Origin: Avena insularis
Lineage: Eukaryota > Streptophyta > Magnoliopsida > Poales > Poaceae
DNA length: 64,000 bases
Direction: 5' to 3'
NCBI GenBank assembly: GCA_023614405.1
Contig: CM042689.1
Location: 324,314,305-324,378,304, forward strand
Position 1 is the stretch's first letter. The number at the start of each line of letters is the position of its first letter. The position numbers and the translations under genes are program-made. The notes under the pieces are model-generated. The model was not told where the DNA came from, made no database searches, and saw only the letters and a list, made by a program, of their open reading frames with translations. This document shows, in pieces, positions 9,540 to 21,470 of this stretch.

Positions 9540-11046
9540 TGATACGTCCAATTTGCATCATCATTCTATGTCATAATTTACCTCTATTCATTGATATTTT
9601 TCTTATTATGAGGTATTACTTATGACTTTTCGTCTGTTTATGCATTTGGATGATTCTTGAAGGATGGACTGCTGGAGTCTGGATTTTAATGGAAAAGAAG
9701 GCGTTTTGGTGTCGCAAAGACCAGAAAAATACCAGAAAAATATGAAAACATATAATTTTACCAGAATATGAAGGAAGCCAGAAGGAGGGACGAAGTGGGG
9801 CCTCAGGAGGCCCACACCCCCCTAGGCGAGGGCCCACCTGACCCCGCGCCTAGGGCAGGTGTGGCCCACCTGCCCGGCCTCCTACTCCGCCCCTTCGCCT
9901 ATATCTTCCCTTTGAAACCCTAAGGCTCGGGGAGCGACTACAGATAGATTTTCGCCGCCTCTGGGGGGCGGAAAGTACCGAGAGAGAAAGATCTCTCCGG
10001 CAGACAGATTTCTGCCGAGGGGATTCCTTCCCGAAGAGGGGAGACCGTCGCCATCAACACCGTCATCAAGCTAGGCTTCATCGGGATCATCATCATCATC
10101 CACACCATCATCTCCACCAGCACCATCATCACCACTCCGTCCCACTATAACAATTGTGTTGGATATTGCTTTAGTTCTTATGGGAAACTTTCCCGGTGTT
10201 GATTAATATTGTAGTTGATGCTTGTGAGTGGAACCATTGGATTATTATTTATGTTCAGATTGTTATCCATTATCATATCATCTTTGATCTTGATCCATAT
10301 GATGTCTTGTGAGTAGTTCGTTTAGTTCTTGAGGACATGGGAGAAGTCATGTTGTTAGTAGTAAATCTGTGATGAGTTATTATTCAATGGTTTAGTATTT
10401 AAGTTGTGGTGTTATTCTTCTAGTGGTGTCAAGTGAACGTCGACTACATGATACTTCACCATTTATGGGCCTAGGGGGGATGCATTATGTATTTGGCTAC
10501 TAATTGTGAGGTTGCCGGAGTGACAGAAACCTGAACCCCCGTTAGGACACCTTTGCACAAGGGAGCGTAGGATCTCAGAGTTTAAGGCTGTGGTTAGATT
10601 TATATCTTAATTACTTTCCTGTAGTTACATATGTTTGCAGGGGGTTTAATCACAAGTATGTATTAGTCCTAGGAAGGGCGGTATGTTAGCACAGGTTCAC
10701 CCACACAACACTTACAAACACCAAAGAAGAGTACTCAGCTATTTGAAGCGAAAGCACTTGACAGAATTCCCATGTGTCCTCGAGAACGTTTGGTCCTTAT
10801 AAGTATTTACACCAGCTTGTCTTTTGCTAAGAAAGGATTGGGCCACTTGCTCCGTTTGTTCGTTACCTATGTTACTTGCTCCTTGTTTTGTTGCCTTGTC
10901 AGAAAACCACTAAAAATCCGTTTGCTAAGTATTCACAGGGATTTCCTGCTCCATACCAATGTTCAGCACCTTCTGCTCCTCGTTGGGATCGACACTCCTA
11001 TTTATCGAAAGTACTACGATACACCCCCTATACTTGTGGGTCATCA
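9540..11046 (+). repeat. 5' LTR of element S
   Basis: 1507 bp, TGATACGTCC to GGGTCATCA. It contains a GC-rich block at about 9795-9890 and a CAT/ACC triplet run at about 10082-10135. The short open frames inside it are not genes. Confidence 0.95.
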
Positions 11047-11057
11047 AGACTATTTTC

Positions 11058-11075
11058 TGGCGCCGTTGCCGGGGA
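11058..11075 (+). other. Primer-binding site of S (tRNA-Asp type)
   Basis: TGGCGCCGTTGCCGGGGA lies 11 bases after the LTR end. It is the primer site typical of Athila-lineage Gypsy elements. Confidence 0.9.
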
Positions 11076-11162
11076 GTGAAGCGCTATTGAAGAGTTGAAC
11101 TGGTAAGGGAAACTTTTACTGTGAATATTGCTTTTGTTACTGCTTGTTCCTTTGTTTCCAAT

Positions 11163-12842
11163 ATGGATAACCCACTTGGTTTTCTGTTTGGAAATCTACT
11201 ACCACTGCTAGGGTAGTAGATGAACCACCTCCTGTTGAGATAGACCTTTTAAGATACCTACAAGTATTGTTAATTGTGTTATGGATAATTATTATTTTGG
11301 GGATGGAGCTGTCCATCCTGGTGATCACTTGCTTTTTATCCATGAATTATGCGGGTTGTTTAAGTATGCAGTTACTCTCCATATCCTTGAAAGGGAGAGC
11401 TGAAAAATGGTATAAGATGCTGAAGAATGGACAATCCATGGAATGGGAGGAGATGGCATCTCTCTTTTACTCTAAATTTTATCCTCCAAGTGAGATTCAT
11501 AAGGATAGAAATCTTATATATAACTTCTGGCCTCTTGATGGAGAGAGTACAACTCAAGCTTGGGGGAGTTGAAGTTACTAATGCTTAAATGTCCTATTCA
11601 TGAACTCCCTAACAATATTATTCTCAATAACTTTTATGCTAGGCTTTCTCTTCATGATAGATTTACTAGATGCTTCTTGTGTTGGATCATTCACACATAT
11701 GAAGGAAGAAGCTAAATGGAATCTTCTAGACCGTATTCAAGAGAATACTGAAGCTTGGGAGAATGACAAAGGAAGAAAGTCAGGTATAAACTATGATTAT
11801 GAATGCATTAAATCTTTTATGGGGACTGATGACTTCCGTGATATTAGCAATGAGTTTGGTCTTGATTCCCAAAGTATTGCCAACTGTTTTAAGGCCTTTG
11901 CCTCTTACATAGAAATTCCCAAGAATAAGTGGAATAAGTAACATGCTCTGTATAAAGATGTTGTTAATCATGCTCCCGTTAGAAGTACTCAAGTTTGTAC
12001 TACTAATCATATTGTGCATGAACCTGATGTTGAGAAAATGCCTTTCCCAGCTAAGGTAAAGGAGTATACTATGATTATTAGTGCAAATAACAAAGGTATA
12101 AAGAAAACTGTGGAGCCTGGTAAGCATTTGAGTGATTAACCTGTGGTAGCTATTGTGAAAGACACTATCACTAGAAATATAGAGGATGAGCATATTGTCT
12201 TCTGTGAAGATGCTTCTAATATTATCTCTCATCCTAGTAAGGCTAGAAAAGCTAGTGTTCCTGTGCTTTTTGTTAAAATTGGTGATCATTGCTACTATGG
12301 TTTATGTGATATTGGTGCTAGTTCTAGTGTTATTCCTTATGAGCTTTACAGGGAAATTGTGCATGAGATTGGTCCTTGCGAGCTTGAGGACATTGATGTG
12401 GTTATTCACCTTGCTAATAGGAAACCATTTGCTCCATTGGCATTGTAAGAGATGTGGAGGTTCTCTATGGTAAGATTAAGTATCCTGCTGATTTTCTAGT
12501 GCTTAATTCAGCAGCTAGCAAAACTTGTTCTATCCTTTTTTGTAGACCTTTCTTGAACACTTGTGGAGCTATTATTGATTGTAAGAAGGAAAAAGTTTTA
12601 ACTAAGTTTGACGGAGAGTCTTATGTGTTTAACTTTTCCAAATTTGCTAAAGCTCCTTGTGAAAATAGCTTGCCTAATAAAGATTTCAGGATGGAACAAC
12701 TTGCTTCTATTGATCCGGTTTATGACCTTGGACCTCTTTTTTATGACTGTAAGTATGCTTATTCTGATGATAAAGTTGTTTCCAGTGACAGTTATATTGT
12801 CAACTTTATTCAAAGTGCTACTGAAAGTTATTTTGAGAGAGG
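11163..12842 (+). pseudogene. Gag-protease of element S, broken and cut by element B
   Basis: This is the capsid and retropepsin region of an Athila-type Gypsy element. It starts with MDNPLG at 11163. The gag core appears around 11390-11560 (LKGRAEKWYK, then KFYPPSEIH and RNLIYNFWP). The protease appears at about 12290-12345, where CDIGASSSVIPYELY carries the D-[IL]-G-A active-site motif, and a later segment has CRPFLNTCGAIIDC. Stops and frameshifts separate these pieces (near 11190, 11570, 11940, 12138 and 12448), so no full product can be made. The frame is interrupted at 12842 by insertion of B and resumes at 57965-58184. No polymerase domain follows. Confidence 0.85.
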
Positions 12843-14093
12843 TGATGACACACAAGTATAGGGGATCACAACAGTCTTCGCGGGTAGTATTACCCAATTT
12901 ATTGATTCGACACAAGGGGAGCCAAAGAATACTTGCAAGCCTTAACAACTGAGTTGTCAGTTCAGCTGCACCTGGAAATAGTTCTTTCTCACAGAAGTTT
13001 ATCAGTAGCAATAGTTTATAGTAGCAATAACAAAGCAACAGCAACAGTAACAACAACAGTGAAATAGGAGCAATAGTAACAATAACAGTAACAGTAGGAT
13101 TCGAGTGCGGTAGGCATAGGGATGGATGGATGGGCGTTGCATGGACGAGTCTAAACATGTAACTTCAAGATCTAGGGCATTACATATAAATAATAACAAG
13201 CATCCAAGTACTAAACAATCCTAGGCATGTGCTCCAAATATAGTCATATGTGCTCGCAATGAGAACTTGCACAACATCTTCTATCCACCCAGCCCGTGGC
13301 AGCTGGGCCTCTAGGGAACTACTGGCAATTAAGGTGCTCCTTTTAATACAGCACCGGAGCAAAGCATTAACACTCTGTGAACACATGTGATCCTCACACC
13401 ATAGCCACCCCCTCTGGTTGTCCCAATTATTGTCACTTTGGGGCCTTTGGATCCGGACAATGATATGTGTACACAACTTGAAGATAAGATCACAAACAAT
13501 ACTATCATAATGATTCAATAATAAGTTCAGATCTGATATCATGGCACTCGGGCCCCAGTGACAAGCATTAAGCACAACAAGTTGCAACAAAGTCAAATAG
13601 CACTAATAGAGATACTAGGCACTATGCCCTAATATATCTTATTCGATTACATGATAGAACTCATCCAATCCCTATCATCCCCAAGCCTACAGCGGGGGAT
13701 TACTCACTCATGGATGAGGGAAACATCGGTTTGTTGATGGAGATGCGTTGGTGATGATGATGGCGATGATCCTCTCCAAATCCCCCGTCCCGGTAGGGTG
13801 CTAGAACGGAGTTTCTAGATCCGAATCTTGGTTTTTGGTGGCGGCGCCTGGGGTGGGTCTAGGCCCCCTAGGCCTCCCCTCCGTCTCTTCTTCTGGCTCC
13901 GTGGATCTTCTAGTGTTTTTGGCACATTTTCCAGGATTTTTCCTGATAGTTCATTTTCTGCACAAAAACAAGACACCAAGGTAATTCTGCTGAAAACAGC
14001 GTTAGTCCATGTTAGTTGTACCCAAATCACACAAGTTTAGAGGAGAAACAATAGCAAAGTACTCGATAAAGTATATACGTTTTGGACGTATCA
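12843..14093 (-). repeat. 3' LTR of element B
   Basis: 1251 bp. It is about 120 bp shorter than the 5' LTR, mainly because a block of roughly 130 bp matching 57577-57706 is missing at about 13850 (junction ggcggcg/cctgggg, with a 2-base microhomology). The rest is colinear. Confidence 0.95.
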
Positions 14094-14107
14094 ACTCCCC
14101 CAAGCTT
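14094..14107 (-). other. Polypurine tract of element B
   Basis: The minus strand reads AAGCTTGGGGGAGT directly before the 3' LTR. It is identical to the tract of element S at 61370-61383. Confidence 0.85.
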
Positions 14108-16317
14108 AGCTTATTGCTTGTCTTCAAGCAATTCAGCTAAAAACTGAGTGCGATAAAAGAACTTTCACGAACACTTTGCTTCATATGATGTAAATATTCT
14201 CAGCACAGGAGTAGATGCTTAGACAATTCATAATAAGTAGTATGCAACAAAGTCTACTCAATAGTCATTGCAAGCTATGACGAGAAACCAACTCAATAAT
14301 AATAAGTAGCATGAAACATAAACATAAGCAACATTGCAATGCTCATAATAAGGTATGATAGAGTGGTATCTTGCTTGCCTTTGTTTGAAGAGCTCAATAT
14401 AAATGCCAATGCACCACTAAAGTTCACATGAAGACTAGATATAAAGATATCAGAGATACCAACATCAAAGTCATGACATAATTAACCAAGTTTTGGAACA
14501 AACACAAGAATGATAACTATGCTCTCAAGAAGGTGCTCATAGAATAAGTGGTGACTCAACAAAGTTGGGAAAACGGTTTTGTAAAGGTTTAAAAGGCTTC
14601 CCAATGCTGAAAGGAAGGTACTCATTAGCTTTGAGCTCTCATTGCCCCTATCATAGGCATCTTGATGTGGTTAAGGTGAAAGTGAGGTCCACTCTGAATC
14701 ATATGCTTGATAGACCATAGACTGGAAATCCCAAGTCCCTTGAGTACGAGGGTCGCGTTGCATGCTACTCAACTTTAGTCACCTGAAAGTTCTTGTCATT
14801 GTAAATACATGCATATCATCGAGAACCGCCAACGGGGTACCCCTTGCACATGGTACATGAGCTTTCCCATAACCAAAATGACAAGGCAAGCAGACAATGA
14901 ACATCTCAGCAATCTTTTTTTATTTACCATATGCATAGCTTTTTATTGAGAACGCTTCATAGATGCTCATTATGGTGATGCTGCAAGTTTCCACCATGAT
15001 TATGCATGGATTAGGCTAGCGGCCCAGGCGTTTCTCTAACACAATGTATAAACTCCATGAACTCACAACCTCCCCTTTTATTTCACATTGTCAACATCCG
15101 TAAACAAAAGAACAAGGAATCAACTGGATGAGATATCCAAAAAGTGTTGAAAGCGTTCCCCGTGACAACACGGTTCTGCTGACTCCCAGTATATAATTAG
15201 CAAGCATATAACTTTCATGGACTAGTCACAATCATCCAAGGATTATTAAGCGCAAGGAATAAAGTGTGCCATCAAGTTCGTGAGAGATTTACTAACTAAC
15301 TTTCTAAAAACAGACAAACATTTTATTTTGGAAGAAAACACGACATATAGAATATGCACTGAAATAGCAAATGATGCTAATAGGTAGGTATGGTGGACAC
15401 AGCTGTCAATATTGGTTTTGGGAACTTGGAAGCACAGGTAGAGCACGTACTCAGTGCAAGTGAAGGCTAGCAATAGAGAGGGAGCAACAAACGAGAGAGA
15501 AATAGCTGTCATAATCATGCTTGCAACAAAATAGGACTAACTATGGCATGAAAGTGATACAAGAACTCTAAGGCAAAATAAATCATCGAGTCTTACTGAC
15601 TATTGATTATTCATATGCATGCGTGAGCATGTGCCAAGTCGATTCACATGAACAGTCATAGGAGGATACCACAATGTCATACCAAAGTATGAATAAAACA
15701 ATGCAAGCAAATATTCATATGACATGCTACAAACTATTAGCAAGATGGAGCTAATCATAGACAAGCAAGAACTACTAAGCATCCATAATGACATACACCT
15801 TACACAAACGGGCTAAGCATGCTCACAATGATGAGTATATGTAAAAAATGAAACAAATAGAGTTTGTTACCAGTCTCTCACCACACCTCGAGTTGTCTTA
15901 ATCTTCATTATTGCCCTTCACTTTGTGTGAATTGAATAATTAACATGAAACCAAAATCCACTAAGGACCGCTGAACCCTGCAAAGAACTCACAAAACCAA
16001 AGAAGAACAAAAAATATTTTTGGTGTTTTGGATTTTTTTAGAAACAAGCAAACAAAGAAAAAACAAACAAAAACAAAGTAAACCAAACAAAGCAAAATAT
16101 TTTTGGATTTTTCTTTTAAGGCAAACCAAAGGAAAGAAGCAAATAAACAAACCAAGAGAAACAACGAAAATATTTTTGGATTTTTAGAAAGAAGCAAAAA
16201 AACCAAAAAGAAAGCGAAGCAATGGATATACAAAGAACCGACCGAACATGATATATAGATGAGTGTGTGATGTCGGTATACCTCCCCCCAAGCTTAGGCT
16301 TTTGGCCTAAGTGGGGT
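14108..16317 (-). other. 3' non-coding region of element B, with a block conserved in S
   Basis: About 2.2 kb between the late ORF and the polypurine tract, with no long frame. Segment 14590-15300, reverse-complemented, is colinear with 60150-60850 of element S. It includes a run of more than 100 bp around 14780-14930 that is nearly identical although the LTRs of S and B are of different families. The sense strand between about 15970 and 16230 is T-rich. The open frames at 15246-15518 and 15961-16233 lie in this region and show no domain. Confidence 0.75.
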
Positions 16318-17303
16318 TCAATCCCATGGTGCCCAAGTAGATGCATCTCCGTAGTATGTCGAGGAAGCTCCCTCGTCCTCGTACGAGCTTGAGGCCTCCC
16401 GTGTGTAGTATGCAGGGGGGTCGTATGATGGTGCTTCCTCCTGATAGTGCCCATGGAAGTTGAGAGAACGCAGGTTTTCATCCATTTCCGCCTTCGAGCG
16501 TGACCAAGGTCCCTGAGAAATACTGAACAAAGTGGTTTGGGGTAGAGGGATCTCTCTCTCTTCCCGTTAGTAAACAACATTCTATAAACCAAGTTCTCAA
16601 GAGTAGAGCTAGTGGTGACAAAGTGGTGTGCCTTCATGGCAGCAATATCAAGCCTCTGAGGATCCAAAACTGTATCATGTGGATCAACAGCAATGTCTAA
16701 GGCAGCAACAACACGAGTAGCAATAATTCCCCCATAAATGGGTCCCTTAGCAGCTAAACGATGAGCAATGAGAGAACCAAGATTATACTTGTCCTCATTG
16801 TTGAGCACAGCAGCTAAGAAGGCCAATTGATAGTTGGAAATATTACTATTGTTCTCCCTACCAAGAACACTGGTGGCAAGATAGTAGGCAAAATACCTGA
16901 TGGCTAGAAGTTGGTTGTTCTTTATCTTCCCTCGCTGAGCTCTATGGTCATCATCATTGGTTATTCCTCGGTAAAGCTCTAGCAAATCAGTGGGTAGAGC
17001 TTGAACCTTCTTTGATGAACCAGATGTACCAAGTCCTAGGGCCTTGCAAAATTTCTTCAATGTCATAGAATGAGCCATGCCATAAATTTTGAAATACACA
17101 GAAGGATTGAACAAACTATTGGTAAAGGAGAGACTCTCCACAAATGTTTTAGTAAGCAAAGCATATTGTGCACTCTCATCCTGTATGTAACTTGTTAGTC
17201 CAGCTCTCTGCACCAAAGTCATGAAATCATTAAGAATCCCAGCAGCTTGCAAGAAAGTTTGGCAAGGAAAGGTGGAGGGGTGCGCATCCCCTTCATCTCC
17301 CTC
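16318..17303 (-). pseudogene. Athila late (post-gag) ORF of element B, 3' part
   Basis: This is the distal part of the extra ORF found near the 3' end of Athila-lineage elements. The function is not established; it occupies the place of the env-like ORF of other Athila members. From 17303 downward the frame is open through QAAGILNDFMTL, FKIYGMAHSMTLKKF, QLLAIRYFAYY and GSLIAHRLAAKGPIYGG. A frameshift near 16540 moves the end to another frame, finishing YYGDASTWAPWD and TGA at 16318. The 5' part is at 45796-45921. The frame is continuous across the Angela insertion once one GAGGG copy is removed. A longer open frame (16116-17252) ignores the frameshift and reads past the natural end. Confidence 0.75.
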
Positions 17304-19204
17304 TGTTGGAGATATGCCCTAGAGGCAATAATAAATATAGTTATTATTATATCTTTGTGTTTATGATAAATGTTTACATTCATGCTATAATAGTATTAAC
17401 AAGGAAACATTAATACTTGTGTGATTTGTAAACTAAAATAGAGTCCCTAGTAAAGCCTCTTTATAAATACTAGCTTGTTGGTTAATAAATGATTGTGGTT
17501 TCCCTATCATGAACATTGAGATGTTATTAACAACAAGATCATATCGTTAGGAGAATGATATGGTGGACATACTCCTATATATAAGCGTAGCATAAAGATC
17601 AAGTCATTTTAATAGTTCAATTGCTATATGCTTTCTGATACATAGTAACATAATTCCTTCGACCATGAGATCATGCATATCACCTTCACCAGAAGGATGC
17701 TTTGATGACATCAAACACCACACCGTGAATCGGGTGGCTATAAAGGTGGCATTGAGTGTTCGGAAAGTATTGGTTGAGACACATGGATCAAGAGTGGGAT
17801 TTGTCCATCCATATACGGATAGATATACTGGCCCTCTCGGTGGAATGTCATCCAATTAGCTTGCAAGCATGTGACTGGCTCACAAGGGATCACATATCAC
17901 GGGAATGAGAAAAGAGTACTTATCGATGTGAGGTTGAACTAGGTATGCGGAGATACCACGATCATAACCTCGGATAAGTAAACTATCGTGAGACAAAAGG
18001 AAATTGGTATCGTATGTTAGTGGTTCATTCGATGTAAAGTAATCGTGAAATATGTAGAGCCATATGAATTTCCAGATTCCTCTATTGGTTATTGTTCGGA
18101 GAAGTGTCTCGATCATGTCCGCATAATTCACGAACCGTAGGGAGACACACTTAAGGATTCGACGTTGTTTGAGTAGTTATGGAATGATGAGTAAGAGACC
18201 GAATGTTGTTCGGAGTCTCGGATGGGATCCGGGATATCACGAGGAGATCCGGAATGGTCCGGAGAATAAGATTCATATAAGGAAAGTCCTGTTTCGGGGT
18301 TGGAGAATGGTTAGTGTTTTCATCGAATGTTCTAGAAGGTTCGGAATGTCCGCCTTGGAGGAAGGGTACATGAATGTGTCATAACAAGTTGGAATGATTG
18401 CATCATGTACTAGGTGTCATCGCTGAACAAAATAAAGGGTTTAATCAAATCCTAGTTTGAAAAGTTAAACGCTAATTTGAAAAGTCAAACGGCTATTTTG
18501 TGAGGTGGAGGGGAAGTAGGAAACCTACTTGGGGAGGAGTTCCCTCCCTCCACCGCCGTCCCACTTGGGATCCGAGTTGGGGAGGGACTCCCCTCCCCTG
18601 GCGCGCCTCCTCCACCTATATAAGGAGGGGCAGGGCTGCCCCTCCAAGTACACAACACCTCCGCCCAAAACCCTAGCTCCTAGCCGCCGGCGCCGCCACC
18701 TCCTGCTGCCGCCGCCTAGGGCAAGACGCCGCCGCCTAGGCAAACCCTAGCCGCCGGCCTTGCTCCTCCTTGGTGCGTCTAAACCCTAGATCGCCGAGGC
18801 TCTCTCTCATAGTCCACCATACTTTCTCCGGCTTAAGGCGAAGCCCTGCGAGATGTCCCCTCTACTTTCGGTACCATGCCGTTGTGCTGCCGGAATCGCA
18901 AGGAGAGTGCTACAACCTCCGCTGCCTGCTGGAACAAGGGAGAGGAAGGTCTTCGTCGAGTACCGAACGTGTGACCGATCAGGAAGCGCCCGCCAACGCA
19001 GCACCGGAAGGATCGTCTACGCGATCTTGAGATCGGGAAGAGTACGACTACATCACCCACGAGAATCCGCTCTCGTTAAAAACTTTGGAATCTTTGAGGG
19101 TGAGTTATTCCATCGACTCGTTGCTACAATCTAGTAGATAGATCTTGGCTTGTTTGTTTGTATGCGGTAGAAATTTTTTGTTTTCCATGCTACAAAACCC
19201 TTCA
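17304..19204 (+). repeat. 5' LTR of Angela
   Basis: 1901 bp, colinear with the 3' LTR but with many small indels and substitutions. A TATA box TATATAA is at 18617-18623, in the context ctatataaggaggggc. The GC-rich leader after it (18660-18760) is LTR sequence, not a gene. Confidence 0.96.
18617..18623 (+). promoter_or_regulatory. TATA box in Angela 5' LTR
   Basis: TATATAA followed by GGAGGGGCAGGGCTGCCCC. This is the usual BARE/Angela promoter arrangement. The equivalent in the 3' LTR is at 45222-45228. Confidence 0.7.
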
Positions 19205-19205
19205 G

Positions 19206-19217
19206 TGGTATCAAAGC
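19206..19217 (+). other. Primer-binding site of Angela (initiator Met-tRNA type)
   Basis: TGGTATCAAAGC starts two bases after the LTR. It has one mismatch to the usual TGGTATCAGAGC. Confidence 0.85.
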
Positions 19218-20393
19218 CATGTCTGTATGTAGATCTGTTGCACGAGTAGAACACAATGGTCATTGTGGGCGTTGATGCTTTTGTTGTCGATTGCTTCTTG
19301 TGTACTTTGCATCTTGCGGGATGGTGGGATGAAGCGGCCCGGGCTAACCTTACATGACATCGTTCATGAGACTTGCTCCACGCTTGACATGCAACTTGTA
19401 TTGCATAAGTGGCTTTATGGGTGCTGTTTCTCCCAACATAGTTAAGATTCAATTTACAACGGGTGATTGACAATACTAGTATCAATGTTGTGGTTCTTGT
19501 TCGTAAGTTAGAACGACACTTGTTGAAAGCCCCAAACCACGTAAAACATGCAAAGAAAGTAGAGGTGTCTAACTTTGTTTTGCAGGGGTGTGCTGTGATG
19601 TGATATGGCCATGATTGTGATTATATTTGATGTATGCAATGTTCCTTATTATAAGTTGGCAACCAGCAGGAGCCATATGGTTGTCTTTAATTTTGTTAAG
19701 ACCCGCGTGTCTATTCAAAGTAGTTGTAATAGTTGAAGCCGGTGGACGACAACCATGGAGCAGCGTCATTGACCTTGATGCAATGCCGGTGATGATGGAG
19801 ATCATGTTCGTGCTTGAAGATGGAGATCGGAAGCACAAAGAAGAAAGGCCATATCATATCACATATTATGAATTGCATGTGATGTTAATCCTTTATGCAT
19901 CTTGTATTGATTAGTTAACAACGGTAGCATTATAAGATGATCCCTCATGCACATGAATATCAAGTTCTAAAGTGTTCACCCTTAGTAAGCACCGTTGCTA
20001 AAAGCTTGTTGTTTCGAAGCACCACGTGATGATCGGGTGTGTTAGATTCCGCAAGTGCATACAACTTGAGCAAGCCAGATTTGCTCATGCGGAAGCTAAG
20101 GTTTGATCTTGACGAGCCTAGCATGTACAGACATGGTCTCGGAACACATATCACCGAAAGGTAAAGCATGAATCATATAGTAGATATGATGAACATGTCG
20201 ATTGTTCGCCATTGAAGCTACATCAACTCACGTGATGATCGGTGTTGATGTGGTGGATTTGGTTTGTGTGATCACTAAAACAATGTGAGGGACATTGTTT
20301 TGTGTGGGAGTTCACCTAGATTAATTTAACTATTAATTAGAACTCAATTTGTCATGAACTTAGTCTAAACTATTGCAAATATGTTGTAGATCA
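19218..20393 (+). other. Untranslated leader of Angela
   Basis: About 1.2 kb between the primer site and the gag start. The open frames 19263-19445 and 19627-19914 are short, carry no domain and are not supported as genes. A long leader is normal for the BARE/Angela group. Confidence 0.75.
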
Positions 20394-21333
20394 ATGGCGG
20401 CCCCTACCATCAATTTTAATGCGTTCCTAGAGAAAGAAAAGTTGAAAAACAATGGAAGCAACTTCGCGGATTGGTTCCGCAATTTGAGGATTGTCCTCAC
20501 AGCTGGTAATTTGACCTATGTCTTTGGATGCACATTTGGGTGACCCGCCTGCAGCTACTGCTACCGATGAAGTAAAGAATGTTTACCTCGCTCGGAAGAC
20601 TCAGTACTCCACAGTTTAGTGTGCTATCTTGTATGGTTTAGAATCGGAGCTTCAGAAAAGGTTTGAGAATTCAGACCCACATGATATTGTCTGTGATCTC
20701 AAATTGATCTTTGAGACTCACGCGACAATGGAGAGCTATGAGGCTTCTGAAAAGTTCTTTAACTGCAAGATGGAAGAGGGCAGCTCCGTCAGTGAGCATG
20801 TGCTTAAGATGTCTGGGCACGCAAACAAACTTCAAAGCTTGGGTATAGTGATTCCTAATGCTTTGGGGATTTATCGTGTCCTCCAATCACTACCACCAAG
20901 TTACAAGAACTTTGTGATGAACTACAATATGCAAAACATGAACAAGCAGTTGCCAGAACTCTTTGCCATGTTAAAATCTGCAGAAGTGGAGATCAAGAAA
21001 GAGCACCAAGTGTTGATGGTCAATAAGACCACCAAATTCAAGAAAGGCAAGTCTAAGAAAAAGGGACACTTCAAGAAGGGTGGTAAGAAAGTTACCGCGC
21101 CGACGAAGATGACCAAGGCTGGACCTAAGCCTAATACTGAGTGCTTTTACTGCAAGGGAGAAGGTCACTGGAAGCGGAATTTCCCAAAGTACTTGGCGGA
21201 TTTGAAAAACGGCAACATCAAGAATAAAGGTATATCCGATATACATGTTATTGATGTGTATCTCACTAGTACTCGTAGTAGTGCCTGGGTATTTGATACT
21301 GGTCCGGTTGCTCATATTTGTAACTCGAAATAG
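20394..21333 (+). pseudogene. Angela gag with start of protease
   Basis: The start ATG at 20394 follows gttgtagatca and opens MAAPTINFNAFLEKEKL. A one-base insertion near 20524 (tatgtctttgg) shifts the frame and an in-frame TAG lies near 20618. From 20629 the frame is open for 234 codons. The UBN2-type capsid domain is followed by a basic stretch and a zinc knuckle CFYCKGEGHWKRNF, in which the last knuckle cysteine has become Phe. The protease motif WVFDTGPVAHICNS keeps D-T-G, but the residue after it is Pro where Ser is usual in this family. The frame stops at 21333. The gene encodes the capsid of a Copia element and is not functional. Confidence 0.9.
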
Positions 21334-21470
21334 GTGCTGCAGAATAAACGGAAGCTAGCGAAGAACAAGGTGACGATGCGCGTGGGAAACGGATCAAAGG
21401 TTGATGTGATCGCGTCGGACGCTACCTTCATCTACCATCGGGATTAGTTTTATACTTAAATAATTGTTAT

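Noticed and set aside
11163..12842. RT or integrase of element S or B
   Set aside because: I searched for YVDD, YIDD and zinc-finger integrase patterns in 11163-12842, 51016-56497 and 57960-59083 and saw none.
12598..13158. 186-codon minus-strand frame
   Set aside because: It spans the border between S gag-protease and the B LTR and is an accidental fusion.
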